Assembly: GCF_030268685.1 (NCBI RefSeq)
Contig: NZ_BSRQ01000002.1
Location: 1 to 64,000 of the forward strand
Reading direction: 5' to 3'
Origin: Microtetraspora sp. NBRC 13810
GTDB lineage: Bacteria; Actinomycetota; Actinomycetes; Streptosporangiales; Streptosporangiaceae
DNA length: 64,000 nucleotides
Positions 7,733 through 15,882 of this stretch are shown here, one piece after another (position 1 is the stretch's first letter; each line of letters begins with the position of its first letter). The position numbers were made by a program, and so were the translations under genes. Under the pieces are notes generated by a model, which was not told where the DNA came from, ran no database searches, and saw only the letters and a list, made by a program, of their open reading frames with translations.

Positions 7733-8587
7733 TCACCAGAGGCCGGAGTGCGGGCCGGCGGTCTCGGCGGCGGTCCAGTCGATGGCGACCTTCTCGGGGT
7801 CCTCGCCGGCGATACGGACGGGCAGCCGGGTGCCGGGTACCGTCAGGCGTACCAGGGCGAGCGGGACGCGGTGCCCGATGCGCACCTGGTACGGCATGCG
7901 GCCGGACTCCGGCGTGACCTCCAGTTGCAGGCCGAGGATCGGGTCGCCGTTGTCCGCCTCCATGCCGTTCAGGGAGAACGTGCCGAGTACGGTGGCGATC
8001 CCCGGCAGGCCCCTGGCCAGGAGTTCCGCGGCGGACAGCCGCTCCCTGACCGGCGTCTCGCCCTGCCGCGGCGGGACGCTCCAGTCCACGGCCAGCCGCA
8101 ACTGGTCGGCCGGATCGAGCCGGACCGCGAGCAGTGTCCCGGGCAGCACGGCCCCGACGAGCAGCCGCGGCACGGTCTCCCGGTGCGCGACCGCGTAGGC
8201 GTCCGCGCCCTCGCGGCGCACCTCCAGCTCGAAGCCGACCAGCGGCATGTCGTTCACCGTCATGCCGCTGTCCTTCATCGACACCACCAGGGCCGTCGCG
8301 GGCAGGCCGGCGGTGAGCAGGCCGGGGTCACCGCCCGCCAGGCTCCGCACCATGCCGAGCAGCCCGCCCGTCTGCTCACCGTGCCGGGACATCGCCTTCC
8401 TGAACATCGCGTCGTGGTGGGCGAACGCGGTGGCGATGAGCCCCGGGGCCAGCACCGTCATGCCCGCCACGAACGCCGGCACCGCCCAGCCGGGGAACGG
8501 CCACATGAACATGCCCGTCACGCCCACCGCGATCAGGACGGCTCCCGCGCATCCCGCCGCCAGCCCGAGCTTCCCGATCCATCCCAT
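7733..8587 (-). CDS. Hypothetical membrane protein with two N-terminal TM segments
   Basis: ATG 8587 (MGWIGKLGL) follows GGGGAA and gives 284 residues. Two adjacent hydrophobic helices make up roughly residues 6-55. The remainder is soluble and contains two similar modules of about 90 residues. Each describes an LDPADQLRLAVDWS- or EDPEKVAIDWTA-like ending after a V-P-G-T-x-L-x-V-R segment, so the protein looks like an internal tandem duplication. No catalytic motif was recognised. Similar proteins of unknown function occur in actinobacteria. It is convergent with the MOSC gene and shares the terminator between them. Confidence 0.7.
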   Translation of the reverse strand: MGWIGKLGLAAGCAGAVLIAVGVTGMFMWPFPGWAVPAFVAGMTVLAPGLIATAFAHHDAMFRKAMSRHGEQTGGLLGMVRSLAGGDPGLLTAGLPATALVVSMKDSGMTVNDMPLVGFELEVRREGADAYAVAHRETVPRLLVGAVLPGTLLAVRLDPADQLRLAVDWSVPPRQGETPVRERLSAAELLARGLPGIATVLGTFSLNGMEADNGDPILGLQLEVTPESGRMPYQVRIGHRVPLALVRLTVPGTRLPVRIAGEDPEKVAIDWTAAETAGPHSGLW

Positions 8588-8699
8588 CGGCGTTTCCCCA
8601 CTTCGACCAGTCCGAGTCACTGTGACGCCGAAAGGAAAAGCCACCCCGCTTGCGCGCCGGTTGCACACCGATTACGCCGAGTTCGCCCACCCGTCGCGA

Positions 8700-8795
8700 C
8701 CAGGCCGGAGACTCCCGGTGCGGCCAGGTCAGAGGCTCCCGTCGCGGCCAGGGTCAGAGAGTCGCGGTGCGACCGGGTCAGAGGGTGGCGGCGAG
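8700..8795. repeat. Four degenerate 24-bp tandem repeats
   Basis: Units start at 8700, 8724, 8748 and 8772. Each begins CCAGG or ACCGGG, continues TCAGAG and ends GCGG, with several substitutions per unit. The array overlaps the last six codons of the acetamidase-like gene. It is probably replication-slippage sequence; no function is evident. Confidence 0.7.
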
Positions 8796-9785
8796 GGCGC
8801 GGAGCCGGGCGTGCGTGCCGCCCATCGGCTCGGCGCCCCTGAGCACCGCCTTGGGCAGCTTCGCGGTCATCGTGTAGACGGTGTCCACCACGTTGGCGAC
8901 CGGGGTGAGGACCGCCTGGGAGACGAGCTGGTAGGCGTCGAGCGTGGACAGCCCGGTCTCGGCCGACAGCCATCTGATCATCTCGGCGTGCGCGATGCGG
9001 AAGGCGTCCTCCAGCGGCCGGGCCGAGCCGGTGGTGATGATGAAGTCGTCGGTCTCCAGCCTCGGCCAGGGGCAGGGCGCGCCCTTGATCAGGTCGATGA
9101 CGACCACCGTGTCCATCGCCGTCTCGACGGCCACCCCGCAGGTCTCGCCCTCGCCCTGCCTGGCGTGCCCGTCGCCGAAGGAGAAGAGCGCGCCTTCGAC
9201 GTTCACCCCCAGGTAGCAGGTCGCGCCGGCGCGCATCTCGGGGGTGTCCATGTTGCCGCCCCAGTCGCCGGGGGCGAGCGAGCTGCGTACCTCGCCGAGT
9301 GCCGGGGCCACCCCGACCGTGCCGTGCATCGGGTCGAGGGGCAGGTCCACCTCGTAGGGGGACTCCAGCGCGTTGTAGCGGACGAGCCGCTCCCGCCGGT
9401 CGATCTCGTAGATCCAGGTGCGCTCGGGCAGCGCCTCGTGCAGCAGGGCGGTGGTGCCGGTGCCGGTCAGCGAGCCGAAGAAGGGCACGGTGGTGCTGAC
9501 GCCCTGGGCCTCCCTCGGCTCGATGCTGACGAAGTGCACGGCGAGCGTGTCACCCGGCTCGGCCCCCTCCACGTAGAAGGGGCCGGTCTGCGGGTTGATG
9601 AACCGCGGGTCGCAGACCTCCGACACCTTGTCGGTGATCGAACGGACCCGGCCGGCGAAGCAGTCCCGGGTCCAGGTGGACAGCGCCGTGCCCGGTTTCA
9701 CCGACATCACCGGCGCGGCGCCGCCGAAGGTGTAGGTCAGGCCGCTGGGGTCCGCCTGCGGGTCGAAGTCGTACGAGACCGTCAT
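8778..9785 (-). CDS. Acetamidase/formamidase family protein
   Basis: The protein has 335 residues from ATG 9785 with GAGGAGA upstream. Family members hydrolyse formamide, acetamide or related short amides to ammonia and the acid. Visible family landmarks are TWTRDCFAGR in the N-terminal part, YVEGAEPGDTLAVHF, and GDWGGNMD followed by the metal-site region FSFGDGHARQGEGE. The last two are typical of FmdA_AmdA enzymes. It lies 13 bp downstream of the APC permease gene on the same strand, so the two form an operon that diverges from the microcompartment operon. That makes it a candidate accessory enzyme for nitrogen release from the compartment substrate, which is inference. Confidence 0.88.
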   Translation of the reverse strand: MTVSYDFDPQADPSGLTYTFGGAAPVMSVKPGTALSTWTRDCFAGRVRSITDKVSEVCDPRFINPQTGPFYVEGAEPGDTLAVHFVSIEPREAQGVSTTVPFFGSLTGTGTTALLHEALPERTWIYEIDRRERLVRYNALESPYEVDLPLDPMHGTVGVAPALGEVRSSLAPGDWGGNMDTPEMRAGATCYLGVNVEGALFSFGDGHARQGEGETCGVAVETAMDTVVVIDLIKGAPCPWPRLETDDFIITTGSARPLEDAFRIAHAEMIRWLSAETGLSTLDAYQLVSQAVLTPVANVVDTVYTMTAKLPKAVLRGAEPMGGTHARLRALAATL

Positions 9786-9798
9786 ATTGCCGTTCTCC

Positions 9799-11322
9799 TC
9801 AGTCCCGCTCGACGGTGTCCTCCAGGACAATGCGCCCGATAATTCCAAACTTTTCCGGATCCTTGACTTTCAGATAAAGGGCGAGTCCGGCTCCGATGGC
9901 GGCGAAGCCCAGCACGATCCACGGAATGAGCCGGAAGAGCAGCGTCTTGGACGCCTCGCCGGCGGCGGCCTCCTGATTCTGGAAGAGCAGCAGGACCACG
10001 AAGAGCATCGCCAGCCCGCCCGTGAGCGGCGCGAGGAAGGTGCGCCAGATGTTCGCGGTCTCCTGGTGCTTCTTCCTGACGTGGAAGTAGCCGATCACCG
10101 AGAACGAGCAGAGCGCCTGCACGACGAGGATGGCGAGCGTCCCGAGCACCGCGAGCAGCGTGTAGATGTGCAGGTAGGGGTCCATCCCGGCGAAGAAGAA
10201 CGCGAGGATGAGCACGACCGAGATCGCGGTCTGCACGAAGCCGGCGATGTGCGGCGAGCCGTGCGAGTGGTGGGTGCGGCCGAGGGTCCTGGCGGTGCCG
10301 GGGATGAGGTTCTCCCGGCCGATCGCGTAGAGGTACCGCGAGGCGCAGTTGTGGAACGCCATCGAGCAGGCGAACGAGCCGGTCAGGATGAGGATCTTGA
10401 ACAGGTCGACGGCCCACACGCCGACGAGTTCCCTGGTCGGGTTGAAGAAGATCCCGGCGTACTCCTTGGCGGCGATGGCCGGGGCGTTGTGCCCGTTGGC
10501 GGCGACCACCATCCAGGAGACGAACGTGTAGAACAGGCCGATCCCGACGACCGAGACCAGGGTCGCCCTGGGCACGATCCGCTTGGGGTCGCGCGACTCC
10601 TCGCCGTACATCGCGGTGGACTCGAAGCCCACCCAGGACCAGAAACACATGAACAGCCCGAGGCCGACCGCGCCGGCCGCCAGGCCGGGGGTGCCGAAGG
10701 CGTTCACCGGGTTGACCGACGACGCCATCAGCCCGTCCGGGCCGCCGCCGTGGAAGAGCGTCACGACGGCGGTGAGGCCGAGCATGAAGATCTCGGTGAT
10801 CAGGAAGACGCCGAGCACCTTGGCGGTGAGGTTGATGTCGAAGTAGGTCAGGACGGCGTTGAGCGCGAGGGCCACGAAGGCGAACCACAGCCAGTGGATG
10901 TCCACCCCGGCCAGCGTCTTGAAGGTGTCGTTGGCCTGGTAGGCGAAGAAGCCGATGATCGACGCCTCGAACACCACGTACGCCATGGTCGCGAGCATGC
11001 CGGCCACCATGCCGGCCACCTGGCCGAGGCCGTGCGAGATGTAGCCGTAGAAGGCGCCGGCCGAGGTGATGTGCCTGGCCATCGACACGTAGCCCACCGA
11101 GAAGACGGTCAGCACGATCGTCGCGAACAGGTACCCCGCCGGGGCCCCGAGTCCGTTGCCGAAGCCGACCGCGATGGGCACGTTGCCGGTCATCGCGGTG
11201 ATGGGGGCGGCGGTCGCCACCGCCATGAAGATCACGCCCATCAGTCCGACGGCGTTCTTGCGGAGGCGGTGGACATTCTGCGACTCGGTAGGGGTCACAG
11301 CCTGTTGTTCGATGGGGCTCAC
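9799..11322 (-). CDS. APC-family amino acid/amine permease of the microcompartment locus
   Basis: This 507-residue permease has about 12 hydrophobic helices. GTG 11322 follows GGAAGG at 8 nt. The first helix carries the substrate-binding GV-type bend in VGLMGVIFMAVATAAPITAM; the sixth-helix region reads CFWSWVGFESTAMYGEES, matching APC transporters. A permease of this family is part of mycobacterial and rhodococcal RMM microcompartment loci. It likely imports the amino-alcohol or aminoketone substrate. It is transcribed away from the shell operon and shares a 200-bp intergenic control region with it. Confidence 0.92.
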   Translation of the reverse strand: MSPIEQQAVTPTESQNVHRLRKNAVGLMGVIFMAVATAAPITAMTGNVPIAVGFGNGLGAPAGYLFATIVLTVFSVGYVSMARHITSAGAFYGYISHGLGQVAGMVAGMLATMAYVVFEASIIGFFAYQANDTFKTLAGVDIHWLWFAFVALALNAVLTYFDINLTAKVLGVFLITEIFMLGLTAVVTLFHGGGPDGLMASSVNPVNAFGTPGLAAGAVGLGLFMCFWSWVGFESTAMYGEESRDPKRIVPRATLVSVVGIGLFYTFVSWMVVAANGHNAPAIAAKEYAGIFFNPTRELVGVWAVDLFKILILTGSFACSMAFHNCASRYLYAIGRENLIPGTARTLGRTHHSHGSPHIAGFVQTAISVVLILAFFFAGMDPYLHIYTLLAVLGTLAILVVQALCSFSVIGYFHVRKKHQETANIWRTFLAPLTGGLAMLFVVLLLFQNQEAAAGEASKTLLFRLIPWIVLGFAAIGAGLALYLKVKDPEKFGIIGRIVLEDTVERD

Positions 11323-11354
11323 AGCCGTGCCTTCCGGAGAGACCGTAAGGGGGG

Positions 11355-11385
11355 TTAGGGGGCATGCCCTAAGGCACCGAGGTGC
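11355..11385 (-). promoter_or_regulatory. Small hairpins in the permease leader
   Basis: TTAGGG (11355-11360) pairs with CCCTAA (11367-11372) around GGCATG. GCACC-GA-GGTGC (11374-11385) follows at once. Both lie in the probable 5' leader of the permease gene. They could be a regulator site or an RNA structure. Confidence 0.35.
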
Positions 11386-11456
11386 GGAAATAGTGACACT
11401 TGGCACCCTGCCCAGGCAAGACCTTTGGTGTTTCATAATCCTCACCACGATAACCA

Positions 11457-11497
11457 TTGACGTTTCAGGTCTACCAAGCGCAGTATTTGGTCCAACC
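11457..11497 (+). promoter_or_regulatory. Probable promoter and GntR operator of the microcompartment operon
   Basis: TTGACG (11457-11462) and CAGTAT (11481-11486) make a -35/-10 pair with an 18-bp spacer, about 35 bp before the first operon gene. Overlapping the -10 box is the dyad ACCAA (11473-11477) ... TTGGT (11487-11491). The HutC-type GntR regulator encoded at the operon end is the natural candidate to bind it. The dyad is short, so this is a candidate only. Confidence 0.45.
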
Positions 11498-11521
11498 GAT
11501 TCGCATACCGATGGGACCGGG

Positions 11522-12790
11522 ATGCTGGACTACGGACTGTTCGCCTACGCGTCGAAGGACGAGGTGCTGGAGAAGTCCTCGGCGTACTGGAATCCGGGGA
11601 AGACGCAGTTCTGGATCGACTCCGGCGTCCCCCTGGTGATCGACCGCCGGGAGGGCTACTTCCTCTACGACGTCTCCGGCAGGCGCCTGATCGACGTGCA
11701 CCTCAACGGCGGGACCTACAACCTGGGTCACCGCAACCCCGAGGTGGTGGCCGCCCTCAAGCAGGCGGCGGACCACTTCGACATCGGCAACCACCACTTC
11801 CCCTCGCTCGCCCGCACGGCCCTGGCCGAGGCGCTGATCACCACCGGCCCGGAGGGCATGAGCAAGGTGATCTACGGCAGCGGCGGCGGGGAGGCCATCG
11901 ACATCGCCCTCAAGACGGCCAGGCACACGACCGGCAAGCGCAAGATCGTGTCGATCGTCAAGGCGTACCACGGCCACACCGGGCTCGCCGTGGGCACCGG
12001 GGACGACCGGTTCTCCAAGCTCTTCCTGGCCGACCGGCCCGAGGAGTTCGCGCACGTGCCGTTCAACGACCTCGCCGCCATGGAGGCGGCCCTGCGCGGC
12101 AGGGACGTGGCCGCCGTGATCATGGAGACGATCCCGGCGACGTACGGCTTCCCGCTGCCCGAGCCGGGCTACCTGGAGGGCGTCAAAGGGCTCTGCGAGA
12201 CCTACGACGCGCTCTACATCGCCGACGAGGTGCAGACCGGGCTGATGCGCACCGGGGAGCTGTGGGCGATCACCAAACACGGGATCCAGCCGGACATCCT
12301 GGTCACCGGCAAGGGCATCTCCGGCGGCGTCTACCCGATCGCGGCCGTGCTGGTGAGCGAGCGCTGCGCCGGCTGGCTGACCGAGGACGGCTTCGCGCAC
12401 ATGGCGACGTTCGGCGGGGCCGAGCTGGGCTGCGTCGTCGCCCTGAAGACGCTGGAGATCTGCAACCGCCCGGAGACCCGCTCGATCGTGCACCACGCGA
12501 GCGACCTGATCGGCCGCGGCCTTGAGCGCATCCAGCGCGACAACCCCGGCTGGTTCACCGGCATCCGGCAGAACGGCCTGGTCATCGGCCTGGAGTTCGA
12601 CCACCCCGAAGGCGCCAAGCACGTCATGCGGCAGTTGTACGCCAACGGCGTCTGGGCGATCTTCTCCACCCTCGACCCCCGGGTGCTCCAGTACAAACCA
12701 GGCATCCTGCTCGACCCGTCCCTGGCCGAGGAACTGCTCGACCGTACGGCCCTCGCCATCGGGCGGGCGGCCGAGGAGGCCCGATCATGA
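11522..12790 (+). CDS. Class III aminotransferase-fold PLP enzyme, probable amino-alcohol phosphate phospho-lyase (microcompartment)
   Basis: This 422-residue fold-type I PLP enzyme has the cofactor-contact segment YGSGGGEAIDIALKTARH, AYHGHTGLAVGTG, the Asp motif YIADEVQTG, and the Schiff-base lysine Lys264 in LVTGKGISGGVYP. Class III proteins include both transaminases and ethanolamine-phosphate-type phospho-lyases. In RMM loci this gene travels with a small-molecule kinase. A lyase that turns 1-amino-2-propanol O-phosphate into propionaldehyde, ammonia and phosphate is therefore the favoured reading; a transaminase remains possible. ATG 11522 has only a weak GGGA upstream. Its stop overlaps the next start by four bases. 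Confidence 0.88.
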   Translation: MLDYGLFAYASKDEVLEKSSAYWNPGKTQFWIDSGVPLVIDRREGYFLYDVSGRRLIDVHLNGGTYNLGHRNPEVVAALKQAADHFDIGNHHFPSLARTALAEALITTGPEGMSKVIYGSGGGEAIDIALKTARHTTGKRKIVSIVKAYHGHTGLAVGTGDDRFSKLFLADRPEEFAHVPFNDLAAMEAALRGRDVAAVIMETIPATYGFPLPEPGYLEGVKGLCETYDALYIADEVQTGLMRTGELWAITKHGIQPDILVTGKGISGGVYPIAAVLVSERCAGWLTEDGFAHMATFGGAELGCVVALKTLEICNRPETRSIVHHASDLIGRGLERIQRDNPGWFTGIRQNGLVIGLEFDHPEGAKHVMRQLYANGVWAIFSTLDPRVLQYKPGILLDPSLAEELLDRTALAIGRAAEEARS

Positions 12791-14289
12791 GTAACGGCAT
12801 GCTCCGGCGGGCGCAGTGGGCCGCGCGGGCCTTCGCCGGCTACGACCGGGCGGCCGTGGACCGGATCGTCGCCGCCGCGGGCGAGGTGGCCGCGCGGAAC
12901 GCCGCCCGCTACGCCGAGTGGGCGGTACGCGAGACCGGCTTCGGCGTGGCCGAGCACAAGACGCTGAAGAACGTCGCCTGCTCGACCGGCCTGCTGGCGG
13001 AGTACGCGGGGCACGACTACGTCTCCCCGCGCGCCGACGCCGCCACGAAGACCGTGTCGGTGCCGCGGCCCGCCGGGGTGGTGCTCGCGCTGACGCCCTC
13101 GACGAACCCGGTCGCCACGGTCTACTTCAAGATCCTGCTGGCCCTGATGACCAGGAACGCGATCGTGGTCAGCCCGCACCCGATGGCGAAGGAGTGCTGC
13201 TCCGACGCCGCCCGCACGCTGGCCGAGGCCGCGGTCGCCGCCGGCGCGCCGGACGGCGTGATCCAGGTGGTCGAGGACCCGCGGCTGCCGCTCATCGAGG
13301 AGTTGATGGCCGACCCGCTGGTGAGCGTGATCGTCGCGACCGGCGGCACCCCGGTCGTACGGGCCGCCCACCGCTCCGGCAACCCGGCGCTCGGCGTGGG
13401 GCCGGGCAACGTCCCCGTACTGGTGGACCGCACCGCGGACCTGGAACGGGCGGCCCGGCTGATCGTGGACAGCAAGAGCTTCGACAACTCGATCCTGTGC
13501 ACCAACGAGTCGGTCCTCATCGTGGAGGACGCCGTCGCCGACCGGCTCGTGTCGCTCATGCGCGGCGCGCACCCGCTGTCCGCCGGGGAGACCGGCCGCC
13601 TCCGCGAGACGCTCTTCCCCGGCGGCGTCTTCGACCCCCGCTTCGTCGGCAAGGACGCCGGCTGGATCGCCGGGCAGGCCGGGATCCGGGTGCCGGCCGG
13701 AACCAGGGTGCTGCTCGCGCCGTTCGACCTGGCCGTGCCTGAGGAGCCGCTGGCGCACGAGAAGCTGTGCCCGGTGCTCGGCGTGCTGCGGGTGCCGTCG
13801 GCGGAACGCGGGATCGACGCCGCGCGGGCCGTCCTGCGCATCGCCGGGGCGGGTCACTCCGCCGCGATCCACAGCACCGACCCGCGCACGATCATGGAGT
13901 TCGGCGCCGCCGTACCGGTGCTGCGGGTCTCGGTGAACGCGGGCAACAGCCTGGGCGGCTCCGGCGTGCACACCAACCTGCCGATCTCCATGACCATCGG
14001 CACCGGGTACGCCGGCGGCTCCTCGGCGGGGGCCAACCTCCAGCCGGGCGACCTGATCAACTGGACCCGGCTGGCCTACCACGTGGACGCGCCGTTCGGC
14101 GACTTCACCGGGCTCGACCCGTGGTCCTCGCCGGAGGGGCCGGTGCCGCGCTACCCGGAGCCGTCCAACGCCCGCGCCGTCCCCGCGGCCACCGCGCCCG
14201 CCACCCCCGCGGCGGCCGGGCCGGACGCGCTGCGCGCCGAGATCAGACGGCTCATCCTGGAAGAGCTCGCGTCGATGGCGAGGCGCTGA
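12787..14289 (+). CDS. Microcompartment aldehyde dehydrogenase with C-terminal encapsulation peptide
   Basis: This 500-residue aldehyde dehydrogenase is of the PduP/EutE-like (CoA-acylating) branch, with catalytic Cys238 in NSILCTNES. Other landmarks are LALTPSTNPVATVYFKIL and the glycine-rich VGPGNVPV. After the catalytic domain comes an Ala/Pro linker (about residues 460-478) and a terminal amphipathic helix, DALRAEIRRLILEELASMA. This is the classic layout of a peptide that docks cargo to the shell. It should oxidise the volatile aldehyde made inside the compartment, probably to an acyl-CoA. It starts on the ATGA overlap with the upstream gene, so the pair is translationally coupled. Confidence 0.93.
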   Translation: MSNGMLRRAQWAARAFAGYDRAAVDRIVAAAGEVAARNAARYAEWAVRETGFGVAEHKTLKNVACSTGLLAEYAGHDYVSPRADAATKTVSVPRPAGVVLALTPSTNPVATVYFKILLALMTRNAIVVSPHPMAKECCSDAARTLAEAAVAAGAPDGVIQVVEDPRLPLIEELMADPLVSVIVATGGTPVVRAAHRSGNPALGVGPGNVPVLVDRTADLERAARLIVDSKSFDNSILCTNESVLIVEDAVADRLVSLMRGAHPLSAGETGRLRETLFPGGVFDPRFVGKDAGWIAGQAGIRVPAGTRVLLAPFDLAVPEEPLAHEKLCPVLGVLRVPSAERGIDAARAVLRIAGAGHSAAIHSTDPRTIMEFGAAVPVLRVSVNAGNSLGGSGVHTNLPISMTIGTGYAGGSSAGANLQPGDLINWTRLAYHVDAPFGDFTGLDPWSSPEGPVPRYPEPSNARAVPAATAPATPAAAGPDALRAEIRRLILEELASMARR

Positions 14290-14290
14290 C

Positions 14291-14914
14291 ATGGCGGAGT
14301 TGCGTTCCTTCATCTTCATCGACCAGTTGCAGCCGCAGACCATGTGCTACCTGGGCACCTGGATCCGCGGCGCGCTGCCCCGGCTCAACCAGGCGGCCCA
14401 GATCGTCGAGATCGCCCCCGGGCTGGACATCGAGCCGCTGACCGACGTGGCGCTCAAGCACGCCGAGGTCAGGGCCGGGGTGCTGGTGGTGGAGCGGCAG
14501 TTCGGCTACCTGGAGTTCCACGGCCCGGTCGGCGAGGTGCGCGCCGCCGCGGACGCGGTGCTCGACGCGCTCGGCGCGAGCGCCGCCGACGCCGTGGCCC
14601 CGCGCATCCTCGCCGCGGAGATCGTCTCCAGCCTGGACGACCGGCACGCCTTCCTCATCAACCGCAACCGCGCCGGCTCCCTGGCCCTGCCGGGCGAGTC
14701 GCTGTTCGTCCTGGAGTGCCAGCCCGCCTCCTACGCCGTCCTCGCCGTGAACGAGGCGGAGAAGGCCGCCGAGATCAAGGTGGTGGACTACCGGATGATG
14801 GGCGCCACCGGCCGGGTCTACCTGACCGGCCGCGAGTCCGACGTACGGCAGGCCGCCGACGCCGCCCGCCGGGCCCTGGGCGAGCCCGCCGTGACCGGGG
14901 GAGGCCGCCGGTGA
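14291..14914 (+). CDS. Microcompartment shell protein BMC-T (tandem BMC domain)
   Basis: This 207-residue shell trimer subunit is made of two BMC-fold halves. The first half includes AAQIVEIAPGLDIEPLTDVA and VVERQFGYLEFHGPVGEVRA. The second includes FLINRNRAGSLALPGESLFV and MMGATGRVYLTGRESDVRQA. The shared V-E-R-Q-F-G and N-R-N-R motifs tie it to the second BMC-T of this operon and to the RMM-type trimers of mycobacteria. Trimers of this class form hexagonal tiles with a larger central pore, suited to bulky substrates or cofactors. It begins one base after the dehydrogenase stop. Confidence 0.93.
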   Translation: MAELRSFIFIDQLQPQTMCYLGTWIRGALPRLNQAAQIVEIAPGLDIEPLTDVALKHAEVRAGVLVVERQFGYLEFHGPVGEVRAAADAVLDALGASAADAVAPRILAAEIVSSLDDRHAFLINRNRAGSLALPGESLFVLECQPASYAVLAVNEAEKAAEIKVVDYRMMGATGRVYLTGRESDVRQAADAARRALGEPAVTGGGRR

Positions 14915-15321
14915 ACTCCGAGGAACTGCGCCTGCTGATCCGCGAGGTCCTGCGCGAGGTCGTGGACGGCCGGGCCGTGGACGCGCTCCCGGCGGCCGAG
15001 CCGGTCACGATCAGGGACGACGGCGACCTGAACGCGTTCGCCCTGCGCGTCCTGGACCTGGCGGCCGACCCCGGGCGGGCGGCCGACCTGCGGGCGGGAC
15101 GGCTGCGGTTCCGCCTCGACGCCGCCGCGCCTGCCGTACCGGAGCCCGGGCGGGCGGACGGGCTCGTGCACCGGCACGAGAAGGGGGCCGTGACCGAGCG
15201 GCACGTGGCGGCGGCGGCCGCGGCGGGCGCGCGGCTGGTCCTCGGACGCGGGGCGGTGCTCACGCCGCTGGCCCGGGAGAAGGCCCGCAACTGCGGGCTC
15301 GTCGTGGAAAGGGAGAGCTGA
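14911..15321 (+). CDS. Microcompartment-associated small protein with N-terminal encapsulation-like helix
   Basis: The protein has 136 residues from GTG 14911, overlapping the BMC-T stop (GTGA). The N terminus, NSEELRLLIREVLREVVDG, is an amphipathic helix of the same pattern as the tail of the dehydrogenase in this operon. The middle is variable. The C-terminal 45 residues, from GAVTERHVAAAAAAGARLVL to LTPLAREKARNCGLVVERES, form a small module recurring in BMC loci (positive residues, L-T-P-x-A-R-x-x-A-R-x-x-G). It has no catalytic motif that I recognise. It could be a lumen scaffold or adaptor, or a small cargo. The reading is supported by tight overlaps on both sides and by natural composition. 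Confidence 0.82.
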   Translation: MNSEELRLLIREVLREVVDGRAVDALPAAEPVTIRDDGDLNAFALRVLDLAADPGRAADLRAGRLRFRLDAAAPAVPEPGRADGLVHRHEKGAVTERHVAAAAAAGARLVLGRGAVLTPLAREKARNCGLVVERES

Positions 15322-15566
15322 TGCTGCGCGCGACCGTCACGGCCAGCGTCTGGGCCACCAAGCGGATCGACGGGATCCCGGCCGGCGCGTTCCTGGAGGT
15401 CGAACTGGACGGCGGCAGCCGCCTCATCGCCTTCGACGTGCTCAGCAGCGGCATCGGCGAACGCGTCCTGGTCGTGCAGGGCTCCGTCGCCGCCTCCTGG
15501 TTCCCCGCGCCGAAGTCACCACCGGTCGACGCCCTGATCATCGGCTCGATCGACGAACCCCGCTGA
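15321..15566 (+). CDS. Microcompartment vertex protein, EutN/CcmL family (BMC-P)
   Basis: This 81-residue pentamer subunit caps the vertices of the polyhedral shell. Family features are the opening [16 protein letters not shown], a beta-barrel core ([20 protein letters not shown]) and the ending [11 protein letters not shown], which matches the usual A-x-x-I-G-I-I-D strand. The start codon overlaps the previous stop by one base (TGATG) and has GGGAGAG upstream. A 31-bp gap separates it from the BMC-H gene, the largest gap in this part of the operon. Confidence 0.94.
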   Translation: MLRATVTASVWATKRIDGIPAGAFLEVELDGGSRLIAFDVLSSGIGERVLVVQGSVAASWFPAPKSPPVDALIIGSIDEPR

Positions 15567-15597
15567 CCTCAGCGAACCCCTCGAAAAGGAGAGACAC

Positions 15598-15882
15598 ATG
15601 GCCAACAACGCGATCGGGCTGATCGAGACCAAGGGCTACGTGGCGGCGCTCGCCGCGGCGGACGCGATGGTCAAGGCGGCCAACGTGACCATCGTCGGAC
15701 GCGAGCAGGTCGGTTCGGGCCTGGTCGCGGTCACCGTGGTCGGTGACGTCGGCGCGGTCAAGGCCGCCACCGAGGCCGGCGCGGAGACCGCCTCCACCGT
15801 CGGCGAACTGGTCTCCGTGCACGTCATCCCGCGCCCGCACGCCGACCTCGCCCGCGCCTTCACCGTCTCGACCGGTGAGTAG
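15598..15882 (+). CDS. Microcompartment hexameric shell protein BMC-H
   Basis: This 94-residue single-domain shell protein is the main facet tile. It starts [20 protein letters not shown] and carries the pore loop [20 protein letters not shown], where PduA-type proteins have K-I-G-S-G. It ends [15 protein letters not shown]. These match the PduA/CcmK-type family end to end. AAAGGAGAGA gives the strongest ribosome-binding site of the operon, as expected for the most abundant subunit. The last eight bases overlap the start of the next gene. Confidence 0.96.
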   Translation: MANNAIGLIETKGYVAALAAADAMVKAANVTIVGREQVGSGLVAVTVVGDVGAVKAATEAGAETASTVGELVSVHVIPRPHADLARAFTVSTGE

